64,000 bases of DNA from Jutongia hominis (GTDB taxonomy: Bacteria; Bacillota; Clostridia; Lachnospirales; Lachnospiraceae). Position 1 is the stretch's first letter. Every line of letters begins with the position of its first letter. The stretch covers positions 124,001-188,000 of the forward strand of contig NZ_JACRSW010000032.1 in NCBI RefSeq assembly GCF_014384965.1, given 5' to 3'. The notes below the pieces were generated by a model, which worked only from the letters and a program-made list of their open reading frames with translations, did no database searches and was not told the DNA's origin. The position numbers and the translations under genes were made by a program. This document shows, piece after piece, positions 48,133-56,898 of this stretch.

Positions 48133-49797
48133 TTATTTAATCTGTAAAATAGCACCCTTATCGGCAGAAGTAACCATAGATGCATATCTGGCAAGATATC
48201 CTGTCTTAACTTTTGGCTCTTTTGGTGCCCAATTTGCTTTTCTCTTCGCCAGTTCTTCGTCTGAAACTTTTACATTGATCGTATTTTCAGGGATATTGAT
48301 TGAAATGATATCGCCCTCTTCTACTAATGCGATCGGACCTCCAACGGCTGCTTCCGGTGAAACATGGCCAATTGACGCACCACGGGATGCACCTGAGAAA
48401 CGACCATCTGTAATCAATGCAACACTGGAGCCAAGACCCATTCCTGCAATCGCAGAAGTTGGATTTAACATCTCACGCATACCCGGACCACCTTTTGGAC
48501 CTTCATAGCGGATCACTACAACATCTCCTTCTACAATCTGACCGCCTGTAATTGCTTTGATCGCATCTTCTTCGCAGTCAAAGACACGGGCAGGTCCTTC
48601 ATGTACCATCATCTCCGGTACAACAGCGGAACGTTTTACCACACAGCTGTCCGGCGCGATATTACCACGTAATACGGCAATTCCGCCTGTCTGGCTGTAT
48701 GCATTTTCTACCGGGCGGATGATCTCTGTATCTTTTACAGTGCAGCCTTTGATATTTTCACCGACAGTCTTACCGGTTGCCGTGATCAGATCTGTATGAA
48801 GAAGACCAAGTTCTGCTAATTCATTCATAACAGCATAGATACCACCGGCTTCATTTAATTCTTCCATATAATGATGTCCGGCAGGTGCTAAATGACATAA
48901 GTTTGGAGTCTTTTCACTGATCTGGTTTGCAATGTCGAGATTGATCTCCACACCTGCTTCATGTGCGATTGCAGGCAGATGAAGCATTGTATTCGTTGAA
49001 CAGCCAAGTGCCATATCTACTGTCAATGCATTTTCAAATGCTGCTTTTGTCAGAATATCTCTTGGACGGATGTTCTTTTCTAACAATTCCATCACTTTCA
49101 TTCCGGCATGCTTTGCTAATTTTAATCTCTGGGAATAAACAGCAGGGATCGTTCCGTTACCCTGTAAGCCCATACCGATTGCTTCTGTCAGACAGTTCAT
49201 GCTGTTTGCGGTATACATACCGGAGCAGGAACCACAGGTAGGACATGCATTGCATACATAATCATCAACATCTTCTTCTGTCATCTTTCCGGCTGCATGA
49301 GCACCAACGGCTTCAAACATAGAAGAAAGACTTGTCTTTTGTCCTTTTACATGACCGGCAAGCATTGGTCCGCCACTAACAAATACAGTTGGAACATTGA
49401 CACGCGCTGCTGCCATTAAAAGTCCCGGTACATTCTTATCACAGTTTGGCACCATAACCAATGCATCAAACTGATGTGCTGTTGCCATACATTCTGTCGA
49501 ATCTGCAATCAAGTCTCTTGTTACCAAAGAATATTTCATACCGACATGTCCCATGGCAATACCGTCACAGACAGCTATTGCAGGAAAAACAATCGGCGTA
49601 CCGCCTGCCATTGCAACACCAAGTTTAACGGCTTCTACAATCTTATCAATATTCATATGTCCCGGTACAATCTCATTATAAGAGCTGACAATACCGACTA
49701 ACGGTTTTTGTAATTCTTCTTCTGTTAAGCCCAATGCATTAAACAATGATCTTTGAGGGGCTGTTGCAATTCCCTTTTTTACTGCATCACTTTTCAT
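48133..49797 (-). CDS. ilvD: Dihydroxy-acid dehydratase
   Basis: Iron-sulfur enzyme that dehydrates dihydroxy acids to the keto-acids of valine and isoleucine. The 554 residues include cluster ligands in [20 protein letters not shown] and [20 protein letters not shown] (about residues 120 and 190), and the C-terminal signature [24 protein letters not shown] precedes the ATG. The middle gene of leuB-ilvD-ilvB. Confidence 0.98.
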   Translation of the reverse strand: MKSDAVKKGIATAPQRSLFNALGLTEEELQKPLVGIVSSYNEIVPGHMNIDKIVEAVKLGVAMAGGTPIVFPAIAVCDGIAMGHVGMKYSLVTRDLIADSTECMATAHQFDALVMVPNCDKNVPGLLMAAARVNVPTVFVSGGPMLAGHVKGQKTSLSSMFEAVGAHAAGKMTEEDVDDYVCNACPTCGSCSGMYTANSMNCLTEAIGMGLQGNGTIPAVYSQRLKLAKHAGMKVMELLEKNIRPRDILTKAAFENALTVDMALGCSTNTMLHLPAIAHEAGVEINLDIANQISEKTPNLCHLAPAGHHYMEELNEAGGIYAVMNELAELGLLHTDLITATGKTVGENIKGCTVKDTEIIRPVENAYSQTGGIAVLRGNIAPDSCVVKRSAVVPEMMVHEGPARVFDCEEDAIKAITGGQIVEGDVVVIRYEGPKGGPGMREMLNPTSAIAGMGLGSSVALITDGRFSGASRGASIGHVSPEAAVGGPIALVEEGDIISINIPENTINVKVSDEELAKRKANWAPKEPKVKTGYLARYASMVTSADKGAILQIK

Positions 49798-49834
49798 CTT
49801 TTTTACCTCGTTTCTATACTATGTATCTGTCTTA

Positions 49835-50917
49835 TCAGATTCTTTCTGCGATCAGATCACCCATCTCGGTTGTTCCGACACAAGTCTTGCCTTCTGCCAT
49901 GATATCAACTGTGCGGTATCCGTCTTTTAATACCTGTTTTACTGCATTTTCAACGGCATCTGCTTCTTCTTCCAGATCAAAAGAATAACGAAGCATCATA
50001 GCAGCTGAAAGAATTGTGGCGATTGGATTGGCTTTATTCTGTCCTGCAATATCCGGTGCCGATCCATGGCTCGGCTCATAGAGACCAAGTTTCGTTGCTC
50101 CAAGACTTGCAGAAGAAAGCATTCCGATCGATCCGGTTACCATACTCGCTTCATCGGAAAGAATATCACCAAACATGTTCTCTGTTAAGATCACATCAAA
50201 CTGCTTTGGATCACGTACTAATTGCATCGCACAGTTATCCACCAGCATATCTGTCAGTTCTACTTCCGGATAGTCTTTTGCAACTTCTTTTACTACTTTT
50301 CTCCATAATCTGGAAGAATCCAGCACATTGGCTTTATCTACGCTGCATACTTTTTTATTTCTCTTCATGGCTACATCAAAGCCCCATTTTGCAATACGAC
50401 GGATCTCATTTTCATCATAAGAAAGCGTATCGATCGCTTTTGTCACACCGTTCTCTTCAATGGTTTTTCTTTCACCGAAATAAAGACCACCTGTCAGCTC
50501 ACGCATAACAACAAAATCAAATCCGCCTTCTGTTAATTCCGGCTTCAATGGGCATGCACCGCTTAATTCATCAAAAAGGATTGCAGGACGAATATTGGCA
50601 TACAGACCTAATCCTTTACGAATCTTTAATAATCCTGCTTCCGGACGTTTGCTTGGTTCGATCTGATACCAGTTTGACTGACCGACATTTCCTCCGACAG
50701 CTCCCAAAAGGATAGAATCACAGGCTTTTGCCTTTTCTAATGTTTCATCTGTTAATGATTCTCCGTAGACATCAATCGAACATCCTCCCATAAGAAGTTC
50801 TTCATACTCAAATGTATGACCATACTTCTGACCGATCTTATCTAAGACCTTTCTTGCCTCTCTGACAATCTCAGGACCGATTCCATCTCCGGCAATCGAT
50901 GCTATCTTATAATTCAT
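49835..50917 (-). CDS. leuB: 3-isopropylmalate dehydrogenase
   Basis: NAD-dependent oxidation and decarboxylation of 3-isopropylmalate in leucine synthesis. The 360 residues have [20 protein letters not shown] at the N-terminus, [19 protein letters not shown] substrate loop ([17 protein letters not shown]), [35 protein letters not shown] and [20 protein letters not shown]. First gene of the branched-chain operon. A promoter and a CodY-box-like site lie in its leader, matching leucine/isoleucine-responsive control. leuA, leuC and leuD are not here. Confidence 0.98.
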   Translation of the reverse strand: MNYKIASIAGDGIGPEIVREARKVLDKIGQKYGHTFEYEELLMGGCSIDVYGESLTDETLEKAKACDSILLGAVGGNVGQSNWYQIEPSKRPEAGLLKIRKGLGLYANIRPAILFDELSGACPLKPELTEGGFDFVVMRELTGGLYFGERKTIEENGVTKAIDTLSYDENEIRRIAKWGFDVAMKRNKKVCSVDKANVLDSSRLWRKVVKEVAKDYPEVELTDMLVDNCAMQLVRDPKQFDVILTENMFGDILSDEASMVTGSIGMLSSASLGATKLGLYEPSHGSAPDIAGQNKANPIATILSAAMMLRYSFDLEEEADAVENAVKQVLKDGYRTVDIMAEGKTCVGTTEMGDLIAERI

Positions 50918-50961
50918 CCTAACGCTTCCTTCCTTTATTAAATTTCTCTCTATGCATACTG

Positions 50962-50976
50962 ACTTTTCTTAAAATT
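50962..50976. promoter_or_regulatory. CodY-box candidate in the leuB-ilvD-ilvB leader
   Basis: AATTTTAAGAAAAGT on the minus strand matches 13 of 15 positions of the CodY box AATTTTCWGAAAATT. It lies 45 bases before leuB and about 90 bases downstream of the candidate -10, a position that would fit roadblock repression. codY itself is in this window and branched-chain genes are its classical targets. Confidence 0.6.
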
Positions 50977-51063
50977 TTCATATCCCTTATTATTTTCTTT
51001 TGTATCTTTCTTTTTTCATAGATCAATACCATTTGAAAAAACAGTGGAATGCATATTATTTAT

Positions 51064-51092
51064 AGTGTATACACAAATACAATCCGTGTCAA
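51064..51092 (-). promoter_or_regulatory. Sigma-A promoter of leuB-ilvD-ilvB
   Basis: A consensus TTGACA (51092-51087), 17-base spacer and TACACT (51069-51064) on the minus strand give a leader of about 140 bases before leuB. No T-box core was found in that leader. Confidence 0.65.
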
Positions 51093-51103
51093 GAAAAACC
51101 ACG

Positions 51104-52030
51104 CTATCTCTTTCTCTTATTCACAATGATCAGACATGCTAAAATACCGGCAATCGCTACGATCACAACAACACCCATGCCAATCTGCTTTTCCTGTGTG
51201 ATCACCTCTGTATCCTTGCTATTCTTCTTAGTGTTTTGTACGGACTGGTCAGCATCCGCTTTTTGCGTAGTCTTCGCTTTTTGCGTTGGTGCAACGGTTG
51301 GATCCGGTGTCTTAGTCGGTTCTACTGTCGGTGTCGGAACAGCTTCGCCCTTATTATAGTTAAAACCACTGACTTTGAATTTGATCACAACCGAGTTATT
51401 CTGATACGATGGCGGTACGATACGCTTCCGGCTGCCAAGATCAGCTAAATCTTTTTTCTTATCATTGATTGCATATAATACTGTATAATCTTGACTGCTT
51501 GCCAAAGATACTTTCTTAAAGCTTAGTTTCTTTTGTCCGTTTACAGTAACCTGTAAATCAGAGAACTTAATATCTCCTGTATTTGGAATATCCGTACATA
51601 CCTGCAACAGCTTAAATGTGCTTGCATAACGGTAATTGGCATTACGAAGCTGTACACTATAAGTTCCGTTTCCTTTGATGATCGCATTTTTAAATGTGCC
51701 TGGATAGGTACGATAGTTATAACTTCCTTTTGTGCCACTGACGATCTGTTTCCATTCCGGCTTAGAACGGTTTTTATCATCAAAATGACCATAGCGGTAG
51801 ACACTTCGATAAGTTGATTCTGTTTCAAAACCTAATGTTGCATGATAGATTCCATTTGGATCTACTGTCGTATCAAGCGGCTTTTGTGTACTTTTGGGTT
51901 TGGTTGATACCGTGGCTGTCGGTGATGGTGATGCACTGCTTTTAGGTGCTGCCAATGCCGGTGTTGTACCGGAACAAACCAAAGCTCCAGCTAACAATAA
52001 ACTTGCTATTTTTCTTTTATTTACTCTCAT
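51104..52030 (-). CDS. Secreted, C-terminally membrane-anchored protein of unknown function
   Basis: A 308-residue protein with a signal peptide (about residues 5-28, cleavage near ALAAPKS). A Ser/Thr/Pro/Lys-rich linker (about 30-55) is followed by one beta-rich domain (about 60-235; GIYHATLGFETESTYRSVYR, GNGTYSVQLRNANYRYASTF). A second Pro/Thr/Lys-rich linker and a C-terminal membrane span (GMGVVVIVAIAGILACLIIV) with a basic tail follow. It therefore sits on the cell surface like an anchored protein but has no LPxTG motif. I do not recognise the beta domain. The ATG at 52030 has GAGGAAAG upstream; the frame opens further at 52081. Possibly monocistronic or with dut. Confidence 0.75.
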   Translation of the reverse strand: MRVNKRKIASLLLAGALVCSGTTPALAAPKSSASPSPTATVSTKPKSTQKPLDTTVDPNGIYHATLGFETESTYRSVYRYGHFDDKNRSKPEWKQIVSGTKGSYNYRTYPGTFKNAIIKGNGTYSVQLRNANYRYASTFKLLQVCTDIPNTGDIKFSDLQVTVNGQKKLSFKKVSLASSQDYTVLYAINDKKKDLADLGSRKRIVPPSYQNNSVVIKFKVSGFNYNKGEAVPTPTVEPTKTPDPTVAPTQKAKTTQKADADQSVQNTKKNSKDTEVITQEKQIGMGVVVIVAIAGILACLIIVNKRKR

Positions 52031-52098
52031 ACTATTCTCTTTCCTCTTTTCCAAAGATTCTGTTTTTCCTCTTTTTGACAACCTTTTTACTTTTTCCT

Positions 52099-52533
52099 TT
52101 AATTCTTTCCGGTAGAACCAAAACCACCTCTGTCGGCTCCTTCTAAATGATCGACCTGTTCAAAACAGATGCGAGGCTGGTTTTTCATAATACGGAACTG
52201 ACAGATGCGGTCATTAACATGGATTGTTGTATCACGCATTGCAATCACCGGCATTCTCCACATATCATTATCGCCACAATAAGAACCGTCTACGATACCG
52301 CAATGGTTTGCCTGGATCAGTCCGAAATTCTTATATGTGCTGCTTCTTGGTACGATATGAGCTTCATAGCCTTTTGGAAGTTCCATGGCTACACCAAGTG
52401 GAATCAGCTTAAACTCTCCTTTTTTTAATGTCACTTCCTCGGATGCACGCAGATCGATCCAGTCCGATTTGCCATCAATATATTCTAATTTATCTATCTT
52501 GTCTGTAAAATATTTAATCTTAATCTGTTCCAT
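52099..52533 (-). CDS. dut: dUTP diphosphatase
   Basis: Hydrolyses dUTP to dUMP, preventing uracil incorporation. The 144 residues contain the trimeric dUTPase motifs: IDLRASEE (motif 1), [13 protein letters not shown] (motif 2), [16 protein letters not shown] (motif 3), DRICQFRIM (motif 4), and the P-loop-like [11 protein letters not shown] at the C-terminus (motif 5). All are present and the length is typical. It lies 69 bases before the surface-protein gene on the same strand. Confidence 0.95.
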   Translation of the reverse strand: MEQIKIKYFTDKIDKLEYIDGKSDWIDLRASEEVTLKKGEFKLIPLGVAMELPKGYEAHIVPRSSTYKNFGLIQANHCGIVDGSYCGDNDMWRMPVIAMRDTTIHVNDRICQFRIMKNQPRICFEQVDHLEGADRGGFGSTGKN

Positions 52534-52831
52534 TTGTTTTCCTCATTTCTTTTGTTTTCATTGGGTTATTTTATTCAGAAGAATGCCTTCACATTGTAAA
52601 CCAGGCGATATCGTGTTCATACTTTGCTGTCACGTTTTATCATTTTCTTCTTTACATGGATGCCACAACATTCTATTGTACTGTATCTTTTCTAAAATAG
52701 CAATGACACCTTTTTTATTTTTGCATAAAATGAAACAAAGCTTCTATAAATACGGCTTTCTGTCATCTTTATATCATAACAGAAATCTACTGTATGGATA
52801 GAAAATATCATGCATAGAAAGGATGATCTAT

Positions 52832-53335
52832 ATGCCATCACTTCAAATCACACAGGATCTGCCTGACCGCGGTCTTTTCCGTGCCAATATCACTTCACGT
52901 CTTGGTGCCAGACCGATTGAAAATGCTACGGTACGGATCAGTAATATCAATGATCCCAATATCGTCATTGATGAGATCACAACTGATCAAAATGGGCAGA
53001 CCGATTCGATCGAACTTGCCGCACCACCGGTAGAATACAGTTTAGAACCAAATGATACACAGCCTTATTCCGTTTATAACATACAGGTATCTGCTCCCGG
53101 CTATGAAACACAAAACTTCTCAGGTGCAGAAATCTTATCCGGGCAGACTGCTTTACAAGATGTCCAAATGCTTCCACTCGAAAGAACGGAATCCGATACT
53201 GCTCAGCTTTATGTGATTCCACCGCATACTCTCTATGGGGATTATCCTCCAAAAATACCGGAAGACGAGATCAAAGATGTCACCCAGACCGGTGAGATTG
53301 TTCTAAGCCGTGTCGTAATCCCCTCTGCTGTATGA
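52832..53335 (+). pseudogene. 5' part of a split spore-type peptidoglycan-binding protein gene
   Basis: The reading frame starts at the ATG 52832 (AAAGGA upstream; MPSLQITQDLPDRGLFRANI) and gives 164 codons of the intact protein before three codons from the element and a TGA. The encoded part is a beta-sandwich domain resembling a carboxypeptidase-regulatory-like fold (ENATVRISNINDPNIVIDEI; YNIQVSAPGYETQNFSG). In whole Clostridia homologues, as I remember the family, it is followed by a catalytic-like middle domain and a C-terminal peptidoglycan-binding domain. Those are found here at 58544-59314, in frame after the intervening element. A weak sigma-K-like motif (AC, 16 bases, CATAAAAT) lies at 52706-52731. 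This half alone is probably not functional as the full enzyme. Confidence 0.85.
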
Positions 53336-53337
53336 AA
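53315..53337. other. attL: left junction of the intervening element
   Basis: The host codons GTA ATC CCC meet the element here. Four C lie at the junction (53320-53323), followed after TC by TGCTGTATGAAA (53326-53337). That 12-mer is the exact reverse complement of the TTTCATACAGCA that ends the element at attR. Serine-recombinase sites are built of such inverted arms around a 2-base core, so the arms look like two halves of one attP site. Confidence 0.8.
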
Positions 53338-53343
53338 AATTTT

Positions 53344-54084
53344 TCAAATTCCCTGCTTTATGATCTTTCGTATGACAGCATCATTCCAATGAGTAAGAAA
53401 GTGTTTCTGACAGATCATATGCTTTGTCTTTTCATACTCTGACGGCGTCGATACCCGGTGTCTATAAAGCCAGCTTACGATCTGTGTGCTGCGATAACCT
53501 CGTACCGACAAAAAGCAGATAATAAAACGTATGATGATTGTTTCGTTTGCAACTAATATTCTCTTTTGCCGGTACGATACGATCGTATAGCCATATCTTG
53601 CATGACTTCCCAGAAAAGAACCTTCCTTTTTCTGCTCTGCTTTTACAAGACTTACTTTTCCGGCAATATCTTTTCGATACCATTCATTGAAAAAGTTTTT
53701 CAATGCATAGGTTCCAAAATAGCAGTCGTACCGGTCACTGTCATAACGGTCTGCTATTGCAACCAGACGGATCTGATGCCCCGGAAAAAAGCGTTCCATA
53801 TATTCTCCAACTTGCAAATAGTCTCTTCCCATACGCGAAAGATCCCTGACTAAAAGACAGTTGATCTTTCCATTTTGACAATCCCTGATCAGTTGCTGCC
53901 ATGCCGGTCTGAAAAAATCTTTTCCTGAATACCCTTCATCGACATAGACCTGATATGCCGTTTCTTTGGGCATCTCTTTTATAATCCAGCTTTTACAACA
54001 CTGAATCTGGCTTTGGATCGAGCCTTCTTTTCTTTTTAAATGTCTAACAGATATTCTGGCATAAATGGCTGTTTTTTTATACAT
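53344..54084 (-). CDS. Small serine recombinase B
   Basis: The 246-residue product has a resolvase catalytic domain starting near residue 5, with the nucleophile Ser at about residue 12 in IYARIS, then GSIQSQIQC, YVDEGYSGKDFFRPAWQQLI and the arginine motif VRDLSRMGRDYLQVG. A helical linker (FFNEWYRKDIAGKVSLVKAE) and only a stub of the Recombinase domain follow. Family members with full DNA-binding and zinc-ribbon/coiled-coil C-termini are near 500 residues, so this is a short form. GAGGAGAG supports the ATG at 54084; it overlaps the end of recombinase A by 8 bases. The stop lies about 20 bases from attL. Confidence 0.9.
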   Translation of the reverse strand: MYKKTAIYARISVRHLKRKEGSIQSQIQCCKSWIIKEMPKETAYQVYVDEGYSGKDFFRPAWQQLIRDCQNGKINCLLVRDLSRMGRDYLQVGEYMERFFPGHQIRLVAIADRYDSDRYDCYFGTYALKNFFNEWYRKDIAGKVSLVKAEQKKEGSFLGSHARYGYTIVSYRQKRILVANETIIIRFIICFLSVRGYRSTQIVSWLYRHRVSTPSEYEKTKHMICQKHFLTHWNDAVIRKIIKQGI

Positions 54085-55057
54085 CGAACTCTCCTCGTTT
54101 TGAGATTGGCTGTTGTACCTGCCAATAGATATCCTCTGAAATGATCCCAAGTTCTTCTTTCTTTTGCTCGATCCATTGTTCCTTTGGAAGCAGCATCCGG
54201 TCGGCTAATTTATAATTGATCTTTTTACTCTTTCCCTGTTGCAAATATCCGGCATACATTTTATTATGAAGGATTCTTCGTACAGCAGTCGGTGACCACA
54301 AAAGAATCTCTTTTTGGGCAAAATCGGTATAAAACGCTTCCTGCCGTAATTGTTTGTAGCGGTAGGGAGATGGAACAGCTAATTGGTTCAGGTAATTGGC
54401 AATCTTTTCAGCCGAATGTCTCTGTATCCGCCATTCAAAGATTTTACGAATCATCATGGCTGCCTGTGGATCAATTTCTAACACATTGTGATCCTTTTCA
54501 TTTTTTTGATAGCCATAAACACAAAAAGCACCTGTATAGGCACCTTCTTTCCTTTTACTTTCCTGTCCTAAACGGACTTTTTGGGAAATATCCTGACAAT
54601 AACCATCATTTAAGATATTTAAGATCGGCAGATATAAGTTTCTCTCCCAAAAGTCCACCTGTATGCTGTCATATCGTTCACTAATCGCAATAAAACGAAT
54701 CCGGTTTTGCGGGAAAAAGTGCTGTATATAATATCCGGTCTGTATATAATCCCTGCCAAACCGGGAAAGATCTTTAACAAGGACACAATTGATCCGTCCC
54801 TGCCTGATCGCACAAAGCATTTGCTCAAATCCTTCCCTGTCAAACCGGATCCCGCTGATACCATCATCGATCCATTCCCGTACCAGACAAATATCTGCTT
54901 CTTTTTTCAGATACGAACGAATAACCTTTCTTTGGCTGTCTATACTGTCACTTTCTCTTTCTTTTCCATCTTCTCTGGAAACACGCAGATATGCTCCTGC
55001 TCTCCAGAGCTTTTTTTCTTCTTTATTCTGTAACAGATCGTTATAACAAACAGGCAT
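54077..55057 (-). CDS. Small serine recombinase A
   Basis: The 326-residue product has the resolvase domain with catalytic Ser near residue 27 (GAYLRVSREDGKERESDSID), WIDDGISGIRFDREGFEQML and VKDLSRFGRDYIQTG. A Recombinase (PF07508-like) DNA-binding domain at about 175-300 contains TAVRRILHNKMYAGYLQQGK. It ends where other large serine recombinases go on to a zinc ribbon and coiled coil, so it is shortened but not interrupted. The ATG at 55057 is preceded by AAAGG; the frame opens at 55126, which would overlap the esterase. Couples translationally to recombinase B. Both keep their catalytic residues, so the pair may act as a heteromeric recombinase. Confidence 0.9.
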   Translation of the reverse strand: MPVCYNDLLQNKEEKKLWRAGAYLRVSREDGKERESDSIDSQRKVIRSYLKKEADICLVREWIDDGISGIRFDREGFEQMLCAIRQGRINCVLVKDLSRFGRDYIQTGYYIQHFFPQNRIRFIAISERYDSIQVDFWERNLYLPILNILNDGYCQDISQKVRLGQESKRKEGAYTGAFCVYGYQKNEKDHNVLEIDPQAAMMIRKIFEWRIQRHSAEKIANYLNQLAVPSPYRYKQLRQEAFYTDFAQKEILLWSPTAVRRILHNKMYAGYLQQGKSKKINYKLADRMLLPKEQWIEQKKEELGIISEDIYWQVQQPISKRGEFDV

Positions 55058-55106
55058 GCGAATCCAAACCTTTTTTGTTATAACTATATGACTCGACCGC
55101 TTGGAA

Positions 55107-56027
55107 CTATTCTTTGATTCTTTCAATAAATTCCTTTACTTCCTCCCATGCTTTCTTTGCTTCCGGCAGGAACGGATTTGCCATTTGAAATTCATGAAAC
55201 ATTCCATCATATACCGTACAGTCCACTTTACAACCGGCTTCTTTTGCTTTTACTACGGCATCTAGCGTATCACTTAGTAACATCTCAATACTGCCAACCT
55301 GAAAAAGCATTCTCGGAAACTCTTTGAAACTGTCAAAAACCGGTGAAATATAAGGATCACGCGGATCATGACCGGCATAATATTCTCCCGAATAGATCAT
55401 GCTTTCTTTCGTATTGCCAAACAGCGGATCTTTTGTGTAATTTTCTTCATAAGAGCTGCCGGATGCTGTCAAGTCCGTCCAAGGTGACATCAAAACAGCA
55501 TTAGCAGGCACTGATTTTCCATGATCCCGCAAATAGGCACACAGAGCAAGACAAAGGCCGCCACCTGCGGAGTCTCCTGCAAGAATGATCTGACTGCTGT
55601 CATAACCAAGACTTTCGAGTAAATGATATACAGCAACCGCATCATGCAACGCTGCCGGATAAGGATGTCTTGGTGCCACACGGTAATCTAAACTATATAC
55701 TTTCATGCCATTTCGCATATCTGCATATTCCTTTGCATAATTACGGTATGCATTTTTCATTCTGCCAATATAACCGCCGCCATGCATTTGTAAAACGACC
55801 ATATTGCTCTGTATTTTTGGCGGTGTCAGAATTTCCACATAACACTTCTTTACCTGTATCCGCAAAAAAGAGTATCCTTCGGGACAATGCCATTGTGGTT
55901 CTTTGACTTTTTTACGCAATGTACCATCCTTGATCTTTGGTCCGATCAAATGTTCTGACGTTGCCATTTGAATACATTTTCGAAGCATTTTAGCCTGTAA
56001 ACTGATTTCTTTGTTCTTTTTATCCAT
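55107..56027 (-). CDS. Alpha/beta-hydrolase, HSL-family esterase
   Basis: A 306-residue cytoplasmic hydrolase of the hormone-sensitive-lipase branch. The oxyanion motif HGGGY is at about residue 82, the nucleophile Ser lies in AGDSAGGGLCLALC (about 154), an acidic residue in SIEMLLSDTLDAV, and His in MFHEFQMANPF. No signal peptide. Substrates are short acyl esters in related enzymes, but no specific one can be given. GGAG precedes the ATG. It is cargo of the element, downstream of the DUF6320 gene and separated from it by a structured repeat. Confidence 0.9.
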   Translation of the reverse strand: MDKKNKEISLQAKMLRKCIQMATSEHLIGPKIKDGTLRKKVKEPQWHCPEGYSFLRIQVKKCYVEILTPPKIQSNMVVLQMHGGGYIGRMKNAYRNYAKEYADMRNGMKVYSLDYRVAPRHPYPAALHDAVAVYHLLESLGYDSSQIILAGDSAGGGLCLALCAYLRDHGKSVPANAVLMSPWTDLTASGSSYEENYTKDPLFGNTKESMIYSGEYYAGHDPRDPYISPVFDSFKEFPRMLFQVGSIEMLLSDTLDAVVKAKEAGCKVDCTVYDGMFHEFQMANPFLPEAKKAWEEVKEFIERIKE

Positions 56028-56043
56028 ATTACTCCATTTTTAT

Positions 56044-56158
56044 ATCATGCACTCTCAATATCTTCTCGAAACGAATCCTTTCGGCTGGATTTCCGGTATC
56101 ATAACTCTAAAATTTCTCTCGAAATTCTTTGTTCAAAAGATTCCAAGAGTACATGATC
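56044..56158. repeat. Imperfect long inverted repeat inside the element
   Basis: The left part (ATCATGCACTCTCAATATCT and on) and the complement of the right part (GATCATGTACTCTTGGAATC and on) match over most of about 40 bases, giving a potential long hairpin in the gap between DUF6320 and esterase genes. A single related copy with about four-fifths identity over ~50 bases lies at 60128-60187, outside the element. The sequence suggests a small repeat family rather than a gene. Confidence 0.65.
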
Positions 56159-56205
56159 AATTATTAGTGATTCATTGTACGAAAAACTCGGTCAGACAAA
56201 GCCGG

Positions 56206-56871
56206 TCAGATAAAGAATCGTCTGCGCAATTCATTTTTGGCTTTCCGGTAGCCAATCGTAAAACAAAATGAAAAGATCAATGCAGATATTCCAAATGCAA
56301 CCCATATCAGTACAATTCCTTTGGTTACACCGGTCAATAATAAAACCAATAAAACAATGCTGACAAGCAATGCAAATAATTGTACTAAAAGATAACTTTG
56401 CCAGTTTTGGAAATTCGCAAGCATACAAACAACTAAGATTCCATCCAGCAATAAAACCATACAGGGAAGACCATAGCTTACAGACCATCCGCCTGCTCCT
56501 GTCACATAATCCAATGCCAGCAAAAGAACAATCGCACCTGCTGCCTGTACAAAGATCTTTCGTATATGCCCATTTCTGCGATTAAAGGAATAGCACATGG
56601 TAAAAATAATATAAGCAAAGCAAATTCCTGTGATCACAGACCAGTGCGAATGCTGGTATGTATAATAATTAATGATACAACATGCGATCTCTAATACAAT
56701 CAAAAAATAGCTAAAGATTGTCACCAGTCTTTTCCATCCTCTTGTTTTATTCCAAACATCCGGATAGACTCTCTGGTTTTTCTCTGTCCCCTGTGTCAAC
56801 ACATGATCACATAAAGGACAGACTTCTGTATTATCTATAATATCAATATTACACCTTTTACAATGATTCAT
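56206..56871 (-). CDS. DUF6320 membrane protein with N-terminal zinc ribbon
   Basis: A 221-residue protein with an N-terminal zinc ribbon (CKRCNIDIIDNTEVCPLCDH, two CxxC pairs at about residues 4-22), a short basic linker, and six or so membrane spans (LVTIFSYFLIVLEIACCIIN; AIVLLLALDYVTG; VIVLLVLLLTGVT-type segments). This DUF6320 architecture is of unknown function and is known next to acyltransferase genes in Clostridia, as here. GGAG supports the ATG at 56871. It lies 27 bases after the acyltransferase gene and before the esterase, suggesting one function for the three. Confidence 0.8.
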   Translation of the reverse strand: MNHCKRCNIDIIDNTEVCPLCDHVLTQGTEKNQRVYPDVWNKTRGWKRLVTIFSYFLIVLEIACCIINYYTYQHSHWSVITGICFAYIIFTMCYSFNRRNGHIRKIFVQAAGAIVLLLALDYVTGAGGWSVSYGLPCMVLLLDGILVVCMLANFQNWQSYLLVQLFALLVSIVLLVLLLTGVTKGIVLIWVAFGISALIFSFCFTIGYRKAKNELRRRFFI

Positions 56872-56898
56872 TTTATTCTCCATTCTTATTTTTATTGC

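Noticed and set aside
54077..55126. Longer start for recombinase A at 55126
   Set aside because: It overlaps the end of the esterase gene, adds a Ser/Lys-rich stretch without resemblance to the family, and has no good ribosome site; the ATG at 55057 gives the usual spacing to the catalytic domain.
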